Notes: generated from the letters alone by a model not told the origin. A DNA stretch of 63,635 nt from Oxalobacteraceae bacterium AB_14 (GCA_000381565.1 KB906724.1:2654190-2717824); one strand, 5' to 3'; counted from the first letter of the stretch, positions 16,401-25,114 are shown. Numbers and translations: made by a program.

Positions 16401-17345
16401 GAAGCGGGCGTCGAACTGGTCGAGTATCTGTTCGCTGGTGGTGGACTGGCTGTAGGGCAGGGTGGCGCCCCAGATCTTGTCGCGCTCGCCGCGTTCGGCG
16501 TCCTGGAAGAATTCGTTGAAGCCGGTGATCAGGTCGGCCTTGGTGAAAACCACGTAGACCGGCGCATGCACTTCGAGGCGCTCGGTCAGTTCCTGCACGC
16601 GCTGGCGCAGGTTCTTGGCCAGGTTGATGGCGAATTCCGGGCGGTTGCGCGTCAGTTCGGCGATGCTGACGGCGATGATGACGCCGTTGATCGGCGCCTT
16701 CTTGCGGTATTTTTTCAGCAGGTCGAGGAAGCCGAACCACTCGCCGCGGTCTTCATCGACGACCGAGTAGCGGCCCGCCGTGTCGAGCAGGATGCCGTCG
16801 GTGGTGAAGAACCAGTCGCAGTTGCGGGTGCCGCCCACGCCTTGCACGATTTTGGTGTCGGCGAACGGGAACTGCAGGCCGGAGCTGGCGATGGCCGTGC
16901 TCTTGCCGGCGGCCGGATTGCCGATCACCATATACCACGGCAGTTCGTACAGCGCGGCGTTGCCGGAGAACTGGCCTATCTTCGAGCCCTTGATGGTGGA
17001 GATGGCGTCCAGCAGGCGCTTGCGGATCACGTCCGTCTCCTGGCGCTGGGCCGGATCGGGTTTGGCTGACGACTTGTTGACCTGCTGTTCCAGCATGTCG
17101 CCCAGTTGCGCGGCGGCGCGCTGGCGGCGTTGACGGCGCCATAGCCAGACCACGGCGCCGAACAGCAGCGCGATCGCCAGCACGGTCCAGGCGACGCTGG
17201 CCGGCCACTGGAAGATGGCGGCGGCGATCAGCAAACAGGCGGCGAAGGCCACCCAGCCGATCACGATCAGGCTGTTGCGGGTCGTCAGGAATTGCCAGGT
17301 TTTTTGCATCATGATTGGGGCTCTAGAAAAATTCGTCAAAGTCAA
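13434..17345 (-). CDS. tssM: TssM (IcmF), T6SS inner-membrane complex protein
   Basis: A 1303-residue TssM/IcmF. Two transmembrane segments (about 25-44 and 51-69) are followed by a cytoplasmic NTPase domain with Walker A GNPAAGKST near residues 142-150 and the LLDTAGRY motif. A third membrane segment near 447-467 leads to a large periplasmic region with IcmF-related and VasK domains. It forms the trans-envelope complex with TssJ and TssL. The longest frame starts with TTG at 17345, overlapping the upstream stop as TTGA. ATGs at 17312 and 17309 are alternatives and I cannot decide between them. Confidence 0.95.
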   Translation of the reverse strand: MTLTNFSRAPIMMQKTWQFLTTRNSLIVIGWVAFAACLLIAAAIFQWPASVAWTVLAIALLFGAVVWLWRRQRRQRAAAQLGDMLEQQVNKSSAKPDPAQRQETDVIRKRLLDAISTIKGSKIGQFSGNAALYELPWYMVIGNPAAGKSTAIASSGLQFPFADTKIVQGVGGTRNCDWFFTTDGILLDTAGRYSVVDEDRGEWFGFLDLLKKYRKKAPINGVIIAVSIAELTRNRPEFAINLAKNLRQRVQELTERLEVHAPVYVVFTKADLITGFNEFFQDAERGERDKIWGATLPYSQSTTSEQILDQFDARFDELYDGLKDLSQANMALQWRERMPSGVFTFPLEFSSIKPSLRAFIATLFEENPFQFKPVFRGFYFTSALQEGESVSASSHRVAQRFDLKLQPQEHEETHQQQGYFLLNLFRKVIFADKDLVAQYASPTKTRMRYAAFFAATAFVGLALAGWSWSYMNNRQLVANVQADLDQAIKVQQNRMDLQSRFQALEILQDRIEQLDAYHEHRPLSLGLGLYQGDLLDRKLREEYFAGVREVMLKPVGQSLEAFLAEVNSGAAQLQPMAKPVTATATTAVGGAAVDATASAAPVNNGATQFKDASPANAEDAYNALKTYLMLSDKSRAEAGHLNDQLTRFWRVWLDGNRGAMPREQMIRSAERMISFYLAQINDTSWPQIDGKLALVDQTRDNLRRVVRGMPARERVYADVKARAATRFPSMTVARIVGDQDKELVLGSYAIPGSFTRQAWEGFVQEAFRDAANREMQSADWVLKTSSKDDLTLEGSPEQIQKSLVELYKNDYAKEWDKFIQGVTIRDLAGFDNAAAAMNRLGDPQTSPINKLVATVYEQTSWDNPSLLDAGLQRAQRGVSGWFRETILRQKPSQLNINVSSSGNVQNAALPLGPVGREFSGVARLVVTKDKDASLMRGYMEQMSKLRTRFNQIKNQGDPGPGAKQLMQQTLDGTGSELADALKYVDEQMLTGMTDAQKLAIRPLLVRPLMQTFAVIVKPTETEINKVWIAQVLQPFSKNLALKYPFATESRAEATNAEIGEIFGPDGAIAKFFNTTIGPLVVRRGDSLSAKTWADMGVNLAPPVVAAFPNWIAPLSAAGVANTAAASGGDAQTMFDLQALGAVGASEFTIEIDGQSLRWRGQPQPWVHMAWPNPQGVPGSKITAITPEGRVVSLLSEPGHFGLKKMIDAAKRKRKDNGEFELSWDNAGVVVTANLKIVTTTQAPAPQPVQAAQGFKRLRLPESIIAAGQLPAPAAAPAAPAGAPAPKPLAAPSRTAAATSGAVQ

Positions 17346-18748
17346 ACAGGTACGGCAACGGCGGGGCCGATCACGGCGACGTAGCGCCGGAACGGGTCAA
17401 GATTGCTGATGCACAGGATGGCGGCGTTGCGGTTCTCGGCTTCCTGCCGCGCCAGTGCCAGCGCGGTCAGCCAGGTGACGCCGCCGCAGCTGCCGCAGCT
17501 GGCGCCCACGCTGAGGACATCGACGCCAGGATCGAGTTGCGGCGTCGAGGCCGATACCACGCCCATCAACTCCATGACGCGGGTGGTGCGGTGGTCGGTA
17601 TCGGCGGCGATCAGGGCGATGGAGGATGCCTCGCGGCCGGCGCCGAGCAGCGCCTTGGCGCTGAGCTCTTGCAGCAGCTCGGCGCTGGAGCGCCTGGATG
17701 TGTCGGCGGAATGAGGCAGCTGGCCGCTGCTCATGGCCAGCAATTGCGGCAGCTCGGCGCCGTAGGCCAGCAGCTTGGCCTGGGCGGCGTCGGCCAGCAG
17801 CAGTCCGGCGGCGCCCTCGCCGGGGATGCGGCCTTGCGGGTGGCTGGAGTTGAACAGCGCGGTGGCGTTGTCCATGCTTTCGACGCTGTCGGCGCCGATG
17901 TGGGAACCGCAAGCCACGACCATTGCCAGCGCCGGCGGCTGGTCCGACAGCAGCCGCGCCAGCACGCTGCCGGCTTCGGTGTCGGCTGCGCCGCGATCGG
18001 CGGCGGCGGTGATGCGGTCTTCCGGCCATCCCGCCTGGATCGCCAGGTGCCGGAACCACAGCGCGGTGGCCTGGCGCTGTTCGGGTTTCCATTCGGGCGG
18101 CCACACAGGATGCAGTTGCAGCATCGGCAGCGGCGATGGTTGGCGTTGTGCGATGTGGCCGGCGTGGGCCTCGAGCTGGGCGTGGCCTGCCAGGTGGCCG
18201 GACAGCTCGGTCACTACTTCGCTGCCCGCGCTCAGTGCGCGCCACTGTTCGTCGCTGAAGTGGGAGGGCAATGCGTTGGCGGTCAGCCAGTCCGACATTT
18301 CGGCGCGCAGCGCTTCGGTATCGAGGTCGGCGATGCGGGCGCTCATGATCGGGTAACCATAGGCGTCGATCAGTTCCGGGTCCAGCTCGGGGCGCGGGTT
18401 GTTGTCGGCCAGCGTGGCGCTCAGTTCAACGGGCGACATGCCATGCGGTGCGCGCACGGCTGCGGCCACCAGCGACAGCGATGGTTCGTGCGCCGGTTCC
18501 GCCGGGGCGACGCTTTGTGCGGCAGCGTCGCCGCTGGCCGCGCCGGCTGCGGGAGCGCTGATGGCGCGATAGATTTTCCGGCCCAGCCAGAACGCGGCCA
18601 GCAGCGCCAGCGGCAGCACCAGCAGGTACAGCGCCAGGTCGCCGGTGGCCGGCACGCGGTTGTTCGCGCGCCAGTACCAGACGGCGCCCAGCCAACTGGC
18701 GCCGAACGCCAGAGGCACCATCATCAAATTTTTGAGCCATGCCGCCAT
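17342..18748 (-). CDS. Membrane-anchored protein with a degenerate ketoacyl-synthase (thiolase-fold)-like domain, T6SS-linked
   Basis: A 468-residue protein between tagX and tssM. Two transmembrane helices (about 7-26 and 38-56) are followed by a Pro/Ala linker and a large soluble domain. That domain resembles beta-ketoacyl-ACP synthases: GRIPGEGAAGLLLAD (306-320) looks like the family GxxxGEGAGxLVLE motif, and DVLSVGASCGSCGG (410-423) sits where the KSxxGHTxGAAG motif would be. The catalytic His of that motif is absent and no clear DxACSS cysteine motif is seen, so catalysis is doubtful. The stop overlaps the tssM TTG start. Function is unknown; a structural role in the membrane complex is inference. 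Confidence 0.65.
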   Translation of the reverse strand: MAAWLKNLMMVPLAFGASWLGAVWYWRANNRVPATGDLALYLLVLPLALLAAFWLGRKIYRAISAPAAGAASGDAAAQSVAPAEPAHEPSLSLVAAAVRAPHGMSPVELSATLADNNPRPELDPELIDAYGYPIMSARIADLDTEALRAEMSDWLTANALPSHFSDEQWRALSAGSEVVTELSGHLAGHAQLEAHAGHIAQRQPSPLPMLQLHPVWPPEWKPEQRQATALWFRHLAIQAGWPEDRITAAADRGAADTEAGSVLARLLSDQPPALAMVVACGSHIGADSVESMDNATALFNSSHPQGRIPGEGAAGLLLADAAQAKLLAYGAELPQLLAMSSGQLPHSADTSRRSSAELLQELSAKALLGAGREASSIALIAADTDHRTTRVMELMGVVSASTPQLDPGVDVLSVGASCGSCGGVTWLTALALARQEAENRNAAILCISNLDPFRRYVAVIGPAVAVPV

Positions 18749-18761
18749 TTTTAGCTGTACC

Positions 18762-19601
18762 TTATCGTTTCATCACGCCGGGCATACGCAGTTCCGTGTG
18801 CCCGAAGTCCATCATCTTCCAACGTCCGCCCCAGGTCAGGCCCAGCGACTCGGCCACTTCGCCGTAGAGCTGATAGCCGCGCATCGCCCACGGATCCTTT
18901 TCCGAGATCACCAGCTTGCCGTCGCGCAGAAACGCGCAGTCGGCGGCCAGGCCGTATTGGTGCCAGCTCTGGAACGCCGCCGCGTTGGTGACGTTCGGCC
19001 CCATCGCGGCCAGCCTGTTCTGGCGTTCCGGGCTGCGGTAGCCTTCCAGGATCGCCATGTCGTAGCCGTGCCTCTCCTTCATGATCTTGAAGGCCATCAG
19101 CAGCCGCTGCGCGTAGGCGGCGTCCATCAAGGCCCAGTCGCGGCTTGCGGAAACCAGCATCGGCCGCTCCAGCGCCACTTCGGCCGAGGCAAACACCAGC
19201 GGCGGCAGCGCCTGCGGCGGCACCAGCTGCTCGCCTTGCAGCAGATCGGCGACTTGGGTGTTGACTTCCCTGGTCGAGGTGTCGTAGCCGCGCAGCGTGC
19301 TTTTTGAACTCATCAACAGCGCCAGCAGCGGCGGCACACAGATCAGCGCCGCGCCGCCCAGGCACAACGCATAGTGCTGGCGCAGGAAGGAGGCGACTTC
19401 GCCGGCCGAGGCGCGTCCGGTGCGGCCGAGCGCGCTGGCGTCCTGTTGGCGGCGCTGGGCGATCCGGCCCATGCGCTGCTGCAGCCGCTGTCCGGCGCCA
19501 GCGAGCGCGTCGAGCACGAATTCGCGTCCGGCCGGAAACAGGACCATCCAGCTGATCAAACAGGCAAGTACAAAATAGAGTGCGATTGCCAGTATCAGCA
19601 C
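18762..19601 (-). CDS. tagX: TagX-like M15-family peptidoglycan peptidase
   Basis: A 279-residue protein with an N-terminal membrane helix (1-21), a second hydrophobic segment near 80-97, and a C-terminal peptidase_M15/VanY-like domain. The zinc-site motifs are SWHQYGLAADCAF (SxHxxGxAxD type) and the terminal MDFGHTEL histidine. TagX of Acinetobacter is an L,D-endopeptidase that opens the wall for T6SS assembly, and this protein has the same architecture and context. The start is GTG at 19601 with AGAGGA six bases upstream. A 13-bp gap separates it from the next gene. It heads the minus operon. Confidence 0.85.
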   Translation of the reverse strand: MLILAIALYFVLACLISWMVLFPAGREFVLDALAGAGQRLQQRMGRIAQRRQQDASALGRTGRASAGEVASFLRQHYALCLGGAALICVPPLLALLMSSKSTLRGYDTSTREVNTQVADLLQGEQLVPPQALPPLVFASAEVALERPMLVSASRDWALMDAAYAQRLLMAFKIMKERHGYDMAILEGYRSPERQNRLAAMGPNVTNAAAFQSWHQYGLAADCAFLRDGKLVISEKDPWAMRGYQLYGEVAESLGLTWGGRWKMMDFGHTELRMPGVMKR

Positions 19602-19807
19602 GACAGTTCCTCTTCAGCATAAAGTTGCATCAATAGTGTCCATAAAGCATTGCTTTGAGTATATCTTACAGTTATGACAATCCAGCGCACGATTGAAATC
19701 GCCCTGTGAAACGACGGAAATCCGGGGTGCGCACGGTTGACTTTGTAAGAGGCGTCGCATTTTCCTTGAATCGCGTAAAGTAATGCGAAATTAACAAGGA
19801 GTACATT
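19602..19807. promoter_or_regulatory. Divergent intergenic region, tagX operon versus vgrG pair
   Basis: A 206-bp AT-richer gap between divergent T6SS operons. On the minus strand a good -10 hexamer TATACT lies at 19658-19663 about 57 bp upstream of tagX, with only a weak -35 candidate. On the plus side AAGGAG at 19796-19801 precedes a TTG start by 6 bp. I see no clear operator. Confidence 0.35.
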
Positions 19808-20641
19808 TTGCAACGTCAAGACGATCGCCCTTCAAAGGGAGGCCGGCCCAGTCTGCTTTCTTCGGAACAGCAAGCGAAGGTGGACAGCCAGCGCATTCTG
19901 AGCGCCTTGGACAAAAAACCGCCTTCGCCCGGAGGCGCCGTGGCGCGCAGTCCAGGCAAGCGACCTGGCGGTTTGATGATTTGGGGTACGGTGGGTGTCG
20001 GCGTGCTGGCGGCGGTGGGCGGCGCGCTGGCCTGGATGAGCAATACGCCTGACGAGGACAGTGTGCCGTTCGCGGTGGTCGCGGCGCCGGCCGAGCCGGT
20101 AACCGTTGCGGCTGCGCCGGCCGAGCCCGAAGTGTCGGCCGCGACGATCCTGGAAGAGGCGCCTGTCGTGGCGCCGGTATCCGAGAAGTTGCCGTCGCTG
20201 AAGGAAATGCTGACCGCGCCAGCCAAGCCCAAGGCCGCTACCGACGAACTGACGCAGGCGTTGGAACGGCCGCAGCCGAAGGCGCCGCAGTTGGCCAGGG
20301 CTGAGCGCAAGCCCGAACATAAGACTGAGCACAAGCCCGAACGCAGGGCCGAGCACAAATCTGGCAACGTCAAGCTGGCCCAGAAAACGGCGGCGGCCAA
20401 GGCCAGGCAGGCAGCCAAGCAGCCGGACAGCGACGTAACGCTGATCACCGCATTGATGGCGCATTTGCAGGCGCGTCCGCCGGTTAAGAAGACCAGCACG
20501 CCTGCCGAGCAGCTCAAGACCTGCAAGCAGTACAACGCCGCCGGCGAAGAACAGTGCCGCGCGCGCCTGTGCGCGGCCGACGCCAGGAAAGAGCCTGAAT
20601 GTAAGGCGCCTCCCGGGGCCAAGACCGCATCGAACTCATGA
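19808..20641 (+). CDS. Single-span membrane protein with a cysteine-rich tail, coupled to vgrG
   Basis: A 277-residue protein of no family I recognise. A basic cytoplasmic N-terminus (about 1-55) leads to one transmembrane helix (about 57-76), then a long Ala/Pro/Val linker, a Lys/Glu/His repeat region near 165-195 and a C-terminal segment with four cysteines in about 30 residues (CKQYNAAGEEQCRARLCAAD, then EC). A type II periplasmic topology is expected. The TTG start at 19808 is supported by AAGGAG six bases upstream. The stop overlaps the vgrG start as ATGA, so the two are translationally coupled. A role in loading or membrane-complex function is only inference. Confidence 0.7.
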   Translation: MQRQDDRPSKGGRPSLLSSEQQAKVDSQRILSALDKKPPSPGGAVARSPGKRPGGLMIWGTVGVGVLAAVGGALAWMSNTPDEDSVPFAVVAAPAEPVTVAAAPAEPEVSAATILEEAPVVAPVSEKLPSLKEMLTAPAKPKAATDELTQALERPQPKAPQLARAERKPEHKTEHKPERRAEHKSGNVKLAQKTAAAKARQAAKQPDSDVTLITALMAHLQARPPVKKTSTPAEQLKTCKQYNAAGEEQCRARLCAADARKEPECKAPPGAKTASNS

Positions 20642-23505
20642 GTGTCGCCTTACTGGAACAGATCACGACAGCCTTGGCGCAATTTTCCAGCGCCACGCGG
20701 CTGTATGCGCTAAAGCTGGGGGATGAAGACGCCGACCTCGGTGCCGGCGGTCTGCTGGTGGAAGCTTTTTCCGCCGACGACGTGGTGCAGGGCACGGGCG
20801 CGCGCGACATTATCGTGCTGTCGACCAACGCACATGTCGAGCTGGGCCCGTTGCTGGGCAAGCCGGCCAGCCTGGAAGTGAGCCTGGTGGACGGCAGCCG
20901 GACCAGCTTCAGCGGCGACATCACGCAGGCGGCCATGCTGGGCAGCGAAGGCGGCCTGGCGCGCTTCCGTTTGCGGCTGACGCCGTGGCTGTGGCGCCTG
21001 AGCCAGGTGCGCAACAGCCGCGTATGGCAAGACAAGACGGTGATCGAGATCGTTGAATCGGTCTTTGAAACCTATCAGCCGCTGGCGCAATGGCGCTGGA
21101 GCGAAGAGGTCGACAGCTTCCTGGCCGAGGTGCCGGCGCGCAGCTATTGCTGCCAGTACCGTGAATCGGACTACGATTTTGTGTTGCGCCTGCTGACCGA
21201 GGAGGGCCTGGTTTGGCGCTTCGAGGAAAGCGAGGACGGCCTGGGCCTGGTGCTGTTCGCCGACAGCAGCCAGCTCAGCGCGGTGCCGGAAGACGCCAGC
21301 AGCGAGGCTGGTGGCGGCATCCGCTTCCACGGCGTACGCGCCGGCGAGCAGCAAGACACCATCCAGGCTTTGCAGGCCCGGTGCAGTGTGTTGGCTACGC
21401 TGACCAGTTTGCTCAGCTACGATTACAGGGCCAAGAAGGCCGTCAGCGCCAGTGCGCCCGCCTTGCAGCAGTACGAGAAATTGCCGGCGTTGGAGAGCTT
21501 CGACGTGCCCGGCCAATACGCCTATGCAGACGGCGGGCTGGCGCAGCATTACGCCGAATTGCAGATGCAGGGACGGGAAGCGCGCAGCCAAATGTGGCGT
21601 GGCCGATCGACGGTGCGCACCATGGCCGCCGGGCGGCGCGTGAATGTCACGCAGGGGCCGCTGGCTTCGGCCGAGGGCGCTGCCGTGCCGGCCTATACCG
21701 TGTTGCGTGTGACCAGCGTTGGTGTCAACAACTTGCCGTCGCCGGCGCAGCAGGGTTTGGCTGAGCTGTTCGGCCCCATTCCGGAGCTGCTGGAAGAACT
21801 GGCGCCGCAACGCGACGCCGACTTTGCGCTGGTGATCGAGCAGGCCCGCAGTACCGGTTACGCCAACAGTTTTGAGGCGGTTGCCGCCGATGTGATCTGG
21901 CGTCCGCAGCTGCCGGGCAGCGATGGCCGCAACCATCCCAAGCCAACCGCTTCGGGCGCGCAAAGCGCAATCGTCATCGGGGCCGATGGCCTGGACCAGC
22001 CGGCCGGCGCCGACGAGCTCCATTGCGATGCGCTGGGCCGCGTGCGCATCCGTTATCACTGGCAGGACAGCGGCGACGCCACCTGCTGGGTGCGCGTCGC
22101 GCAGCGTTCGGCAGGCGGCGGCATGGGCAGCCAGTTCCTGCCGCGCGTGGGGCAGGAAGTACTGGTGCAGTTCATCGAGAATGATATCGACCGGCCCATC
22201 ATCCTCGGCGCCTTGTACAACGGCCAGGGCGAGGGTGGCGTGGCGCCAACCACGGCGGGGCAGGCGGCCGGCGACAGTCAGGCTGCGGTGTTCAAGCCGG
22301 CCAGCGATCATGCGCCTTCCGCGCAAGGGAATCTGGCGGCGGGCAACAGTCCCTTGTGGCACGGTGCTTCCGCCGATACGGCCGGCCACGGCAACGCGGC
22401 GGCGCAGTGGGGCGTGCGCAGCAAGGAGTTTGGCGCGTCCGGCTACAACCAGCTGCTGTTCGACGATACCGACGCGCAGGGGCGCGTGCAGCTGCGCTCG
22501 ACGCATGCGGCCAGTGAGTTGACGCTGGGCCATCTGATCCACAGCGCCGACAACTATCGCGGCAGTCTGCGCGGGCAGGGCGCCGAGCTGCGCACCGATG
22601 CGTATGGCGCGGTGCGTGCTGCCGGCGGCTTGCTGGTGTCGAGCTATGCGATCCGTCACAGCGCCAGCGAGCGCGAGCCGATGGGCGATAACACGGCCGG
22701 CATCGCGCTGCTGAAGCAGGCGGTGCAGCTGGGGCAGACGTTCAGTGATGCGGCCAGGACGCATGAGACGGTGGCGCTGGCCACTCACATCGGCGCGACC
22801 AAGGCAGATGAGAGCGTGCTGGACGACAAGTCGGCGCCGTTGAAAGCGATGTTGACTGCGGTGTCGGGCATGGTGGGCAATGCCAGCCTGGATGCGGCCA
22901 AGGCCGATGCAGGAGCGAAGAAGACAGCGCCGGGCGATGATCAACTACCGCAGGCCAGCTCGCCGATTATCGCCGTCAGCGGCAAGGCCGGTTTGAGCGT
23001 GACGGCGGGGCAGGCGGTGCAGATGTCCAACGGTGAAACGATCGCTTTGATGAGCGGCGCCGATACGCAGTTCGTCAGCGGCGGCCAGTTGCGCGTGCAA
23101 ACCAAGCAGGCGATCGGCGTGCTGGGTGGTGCGGTCAAAGCGGGCGAGAACAAAATTGGCGTGCAAATGATCGCGGCCAAGGATGCCATCGATATCCAGG
23201 CACAAGCGGATGTGCTGAAGGTGCAGGCGCGTGACGAGGTCAACGTCGTTAGCGCTAATGCCTTCGTGGATTGGGCCGCTGCCAAGAGCATCACGCTGTC
23301 GACGGCGGGCGGCGCCAATATCACCATCGATGGTGGCAACATCACGGTGCAGTGTCCTGGCAAGATCACGATTCATGCGGGGACCAAGAATTTTTCGGGG
23401 CCAGTGAAAATGCCGTATCCAATGCCAGGCCTGCCAAATAGTATCTGCGTCGAGTGCCTGAAGAAGTCACTTGCCGCAGGGGCTGCCTTTACAGTTGTTG
23501 AATAA
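20638..23505 (+). CDS. vgrG: VgrG (TssI), T6SS spike protein 1
   Basis: A 955-residue VgrG. The N-terminal gp27-like base (about 1-380) contains the CQYRESDYDFVLRLLTEEGL motif; the gp5-like OB fold includes GRVRIRYHWQDSGDATCWVR and FLPRVGQEVLVQFIENDIDR with PIILGALYNG. A DUF2345 beta-prism follows (about 760-900). The C-terminus, with PMPGLPNSICVECLKKSLAA, is the type often found with Tle1-class lipase effectors. It starts within the ATGA overlap with the upstream membrane protein. Three genes downstream form its effector module. It delivers cargo on the tip of the Hcp tube. Confidence 0.97.
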   Translation: MSVALLEQITTALAQFSSATRLYALKLGDEDADLGAGGLLVEAFSADDVVQGTGARDIIVLSTNAHVELGPLLGKPASLEVSLVDGSRTSFSGDITQAAMLGSEGGLARFRLRLTPWLWRLSQVRNSRVWQDKTVIEIVESVFETYQPLAQWRWSEEVDSFLAEVPARSYCCQYRESDYDFVLRLLTEEGLVWRFEESEDGLGLVLFADSSQLSAVPEDASSEAGGGIRFHGVRAGEQQDTIQALQARCSVLATLTSLLSYDYRAKKAVSASAPALQQYEKLPALESFDVPGQYAYADGGLAQHYAELQMQGREARSQMWRGRSTVRTMAAGRRVNVTQGPLASAEGAAVPAYTVLRVTSVGVNNLPSPAQQGLAELFGPIPELLEELAPQRDADFALVIEQARSTGYANSFEAVAADVIWRPQLPGSDGRNHPKPTASGAQSAIVIGADGLDQPAGADELHCDALGRVRIRYHWQDSGDATCWVRVAQRSAGGGMGSQFLPRVGQEVLVQFIENDIDRPIILGALYNGQGEGGVAPTTAGQAAGDSQAAVFKPASDHAPSAQGNLAAGNSPLWHGASADTAGHGNAAAQWGVRSKEFGASGYNQLLFDDTDAQGRVQLRSTHAASELTLGHLIHSADNYRGSLRGQGAELRTDAYGAVRAAGGLLVSSYAIRHSASEREPMGDNTAGIALLKQAVQLGQTFSDAARTHETVALATHIGATKADESVLDDKSAPLKAMLTAVSGMVGNASLDAAKADAGAKKTAPGDDQLPQASSPIIAVSGKAGLSVTAGQAVQMSNGETIALMSGADTQFVSGGQLRVQTKQAIGVLGGAVKAGENKIGVQMIAAKDAIDIQAQADVLKVQARDEVNVVSANAFVDWAAAKSITLSTAGGANITIDGGNITVQCPGKITIHAGTKNFSGPVKMPYPMPGLPNSICVECLKKSLAAGAAFTVVE

Positions 23506-23508
23506 AAC

Positions 23509-24336
23509 ATGCTCATCGATACTTACCACGAAAACTGGCTAACTGACTTGCATGAGCGGGCAAGCCAGCTTGGCGAACATACACAAATCTACCTCTTGAT
23601 CGACGGGGCATTTGTTCCCGGTCTGTATCGTCAAGTTCGAAAGGCGGTACCGGCAACGGAGATGACGCTACTGTTTGAGACCCTGCCCGCTTGCTCAGAC
23701 AAGGTGCGCGATGTGTCGCCATTTCTAGTACGGCACGACGCAGCGGTAGCTGGTCTCGACAAAGTATTGGGGCAATGCAGTGGCTCGCCGATGGTTAGCG
23801 TAATCGAGACCGAAGAGACACTGACGCGGTTGACCGAACGGTTGGCTGCCTGGTGTGTGATCTACTCGGACGGGCAAAGGTTTAATTTCCGTTTTCCGGA
23901 TACGCGCCGATTACCTGGAATTTTCGCTGCGCTGCACGCCGATCAACGGGCACAATTGACCGGCCCGGCAACGCGATGGGCGTACATCGATCGCGAAGGG
24001 GGATGGAAGGAGCTGCCTGTTGCGACGGTGGATAGTCCTGTTGTCAAGGATCGGCCTGAGCTCGATGACGGCCAGTTCGGGGTGATGGTCAACGATAACG
24101 AGGTAGATTCTATGCTGGTTCGTATCTCTTGCCGGAAGCATTTGCCGGATGCGAAACCGTCCCATTTGCACGCTACGATTTCTCAGGCGCTGCGTATCGC
24201 AGAGGCGCACGCTCTGGATGAGAATTTGCTGATCGATTGGTGTGAGGAGTGTCTGGCACATTCCGTGCTGCCGGACGAGATGGTGATGGCTAAAAGAATG
24301 ATCGAGTGGCGACAAAGTGTCGCTGCTGTTGAATAG
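23509..24336 (+). CDS. DUF4123 effector adaptor/chaperone (Tap/TEC family)
   Basis: A 275-residue protein with a DUF4123 domain in its N-terminal half: the HTQIYLLIDGAFVPGL segment with the conserved LLDGA-like core, LLFETLP and SPFLV. DUF4123 proteins (Tap-1, TEC, VasW) load a specific effector onto the cognate VgrG and are not secreted themselves. It begins 3 bp after vgrG and sits before the DUF3304 and phospholipase genes, exactly where an adaptor for the Tle1-type effector is expected. The C-terminal half is less conserved and probably binds the effector. Confidence 0.88.
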   Translation: MLIDTYHENWLTDLHERASQLGEHTQIYLLIDGAFVPGLYRQVRKAVPATEMTLLFETLPACSDKVRDVSPFLVRHDAAVAGLDKVLGQCSGSPMVSVIETEETLTRLTERLAAWCVIYSDGQRFNFRFPDTRRLPGIFAALHADQRAQLTGPATRWAYIDREGGWKELPVATVDSPVVKDRPELDDGQFGVMVNDNEVDSMLVRISCRKHLPDAKPSHLHATISQALRIAEAHALDENLLIDWCEECLAHSVLPDEMVMAKRMIEWRQSVAAVE

Positions 24337-24349
24337 ATATGGGAAAGAC

Positions 24350-25114
24350 ATGAAGTTGATAATTCAGCGTGTGCTGCGCGGTTCCAGAAGCTTGCTGGTG
24401 ACAGGTCTGTTCGTGCTGCCGTCGATTGGCGTGTGCGGGAATGGAACTGTGCCTGTCAGTATCCACGGAGTGAACTATAGCGGCGACGACTTTTCTTACG
24501 TCGTTGAAGATCCTCTGGATAGTTCGAACAAAGGTGGCGGGGAGAGCATCGGACCGTACGAGGCAGGCGGAATCATGTGCTGCTACAGCCTTCCTCGGAC
24601 ATGGCGTCCCGGTATTCAGATCAAAGTACAAGCCGTCCATAGCGCCCGGCTTTCGCCTAATAAAGCGGGACCAGATATCACTGAAACCAAAATTGTCGAA
24701 GTGCCAGAGTATGTTGATGGCAAGGCCGGCGAGCTATGGGTGGTTCGTGCCGGCGACGGTGCGCTGAGCGTGATCTCCAGCGATTTCCAGCCTAATCATG
24801 CTAGATGGCCAGGTACCGTCAAGGGATGGCCAGTACCTTCTTTGGAATATAGACGGCAGCGATGGGGGCAATATATGAAGTTGGCACAAGGTGCGCTTGA
24901 TACTGCCAACGAGGCTCTGGAAGAGTTGAAAACTTCCCCTAAGAAATTGGTTGCCGAATCATGGGCGCTTGATCAAAAGTATCAGCCGAAGTCGGTGCAA
25001 GAATTTAGCGGTCCTGATGACGTAAGGTATCTGGAATACGTTCGGGAGGGATTTGAAGATATGAAACGCACCTCTGAAAAAAAGGTTCAACGGCTGCTGG
25101 AGAATCGACCATGA
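24350..25114 (+). CDS. DUF3304 protein, putative immunity protein of the phospholipase effector
   Basis: A 254-residue exported protein. A hydrophobic leader (about 12-28) is followed by SIHGVNYSGDDFSYVVEDP and the DUF3304 signature GGIMCCYSLPRTWRPGIQIK. DUF3304 genes recur next to DUF2235/Tle1 phospholipase effectors and are regarded as their periplasmic immunity proteins; that role is inferred from family context. The ATG at 24350 with GGGAAAGA upstream is preferred over the GTG at 24317, which lies inside the previous gene. The leader shows VCG rather than a standard lipobox, so lipidation is unlikely. The stop overlaps the effector start (ATGA, 25111-25114). Confidence 0.82.
   Translation: MKLIIQRVLRGSRSLLVTGLFVLPSIGVCGNGTVPVSIHGVNYSGDDFSYVVEDPLDSSNKGGGESIGPYEAGGIMCCYSLPRTWRPGIQIKVQAVHSARLSPNKAGPDITETKIVEVPEYVDGKAGELWVVRAGDGALSVISSDFQPNHARWPGTVKGWPVPSLEYRRQRWGQYMKLAQGALDTANEALEELKTSPKKLVAESWALDQKYQPKSVQEFSGPDDVRYLEYVREGFEDMKRTSEKKVQRLLENRP

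Noticed and set aside
13590..17069. Very long open frame (1159 codons) on the plus strand across tssM
   Set aside because: It is antisense to a full-length TssM with clear motifs. High GC third positions produce such stop-poor shadows; composition is His/Arg/Gln-rich and no family is recognisable.
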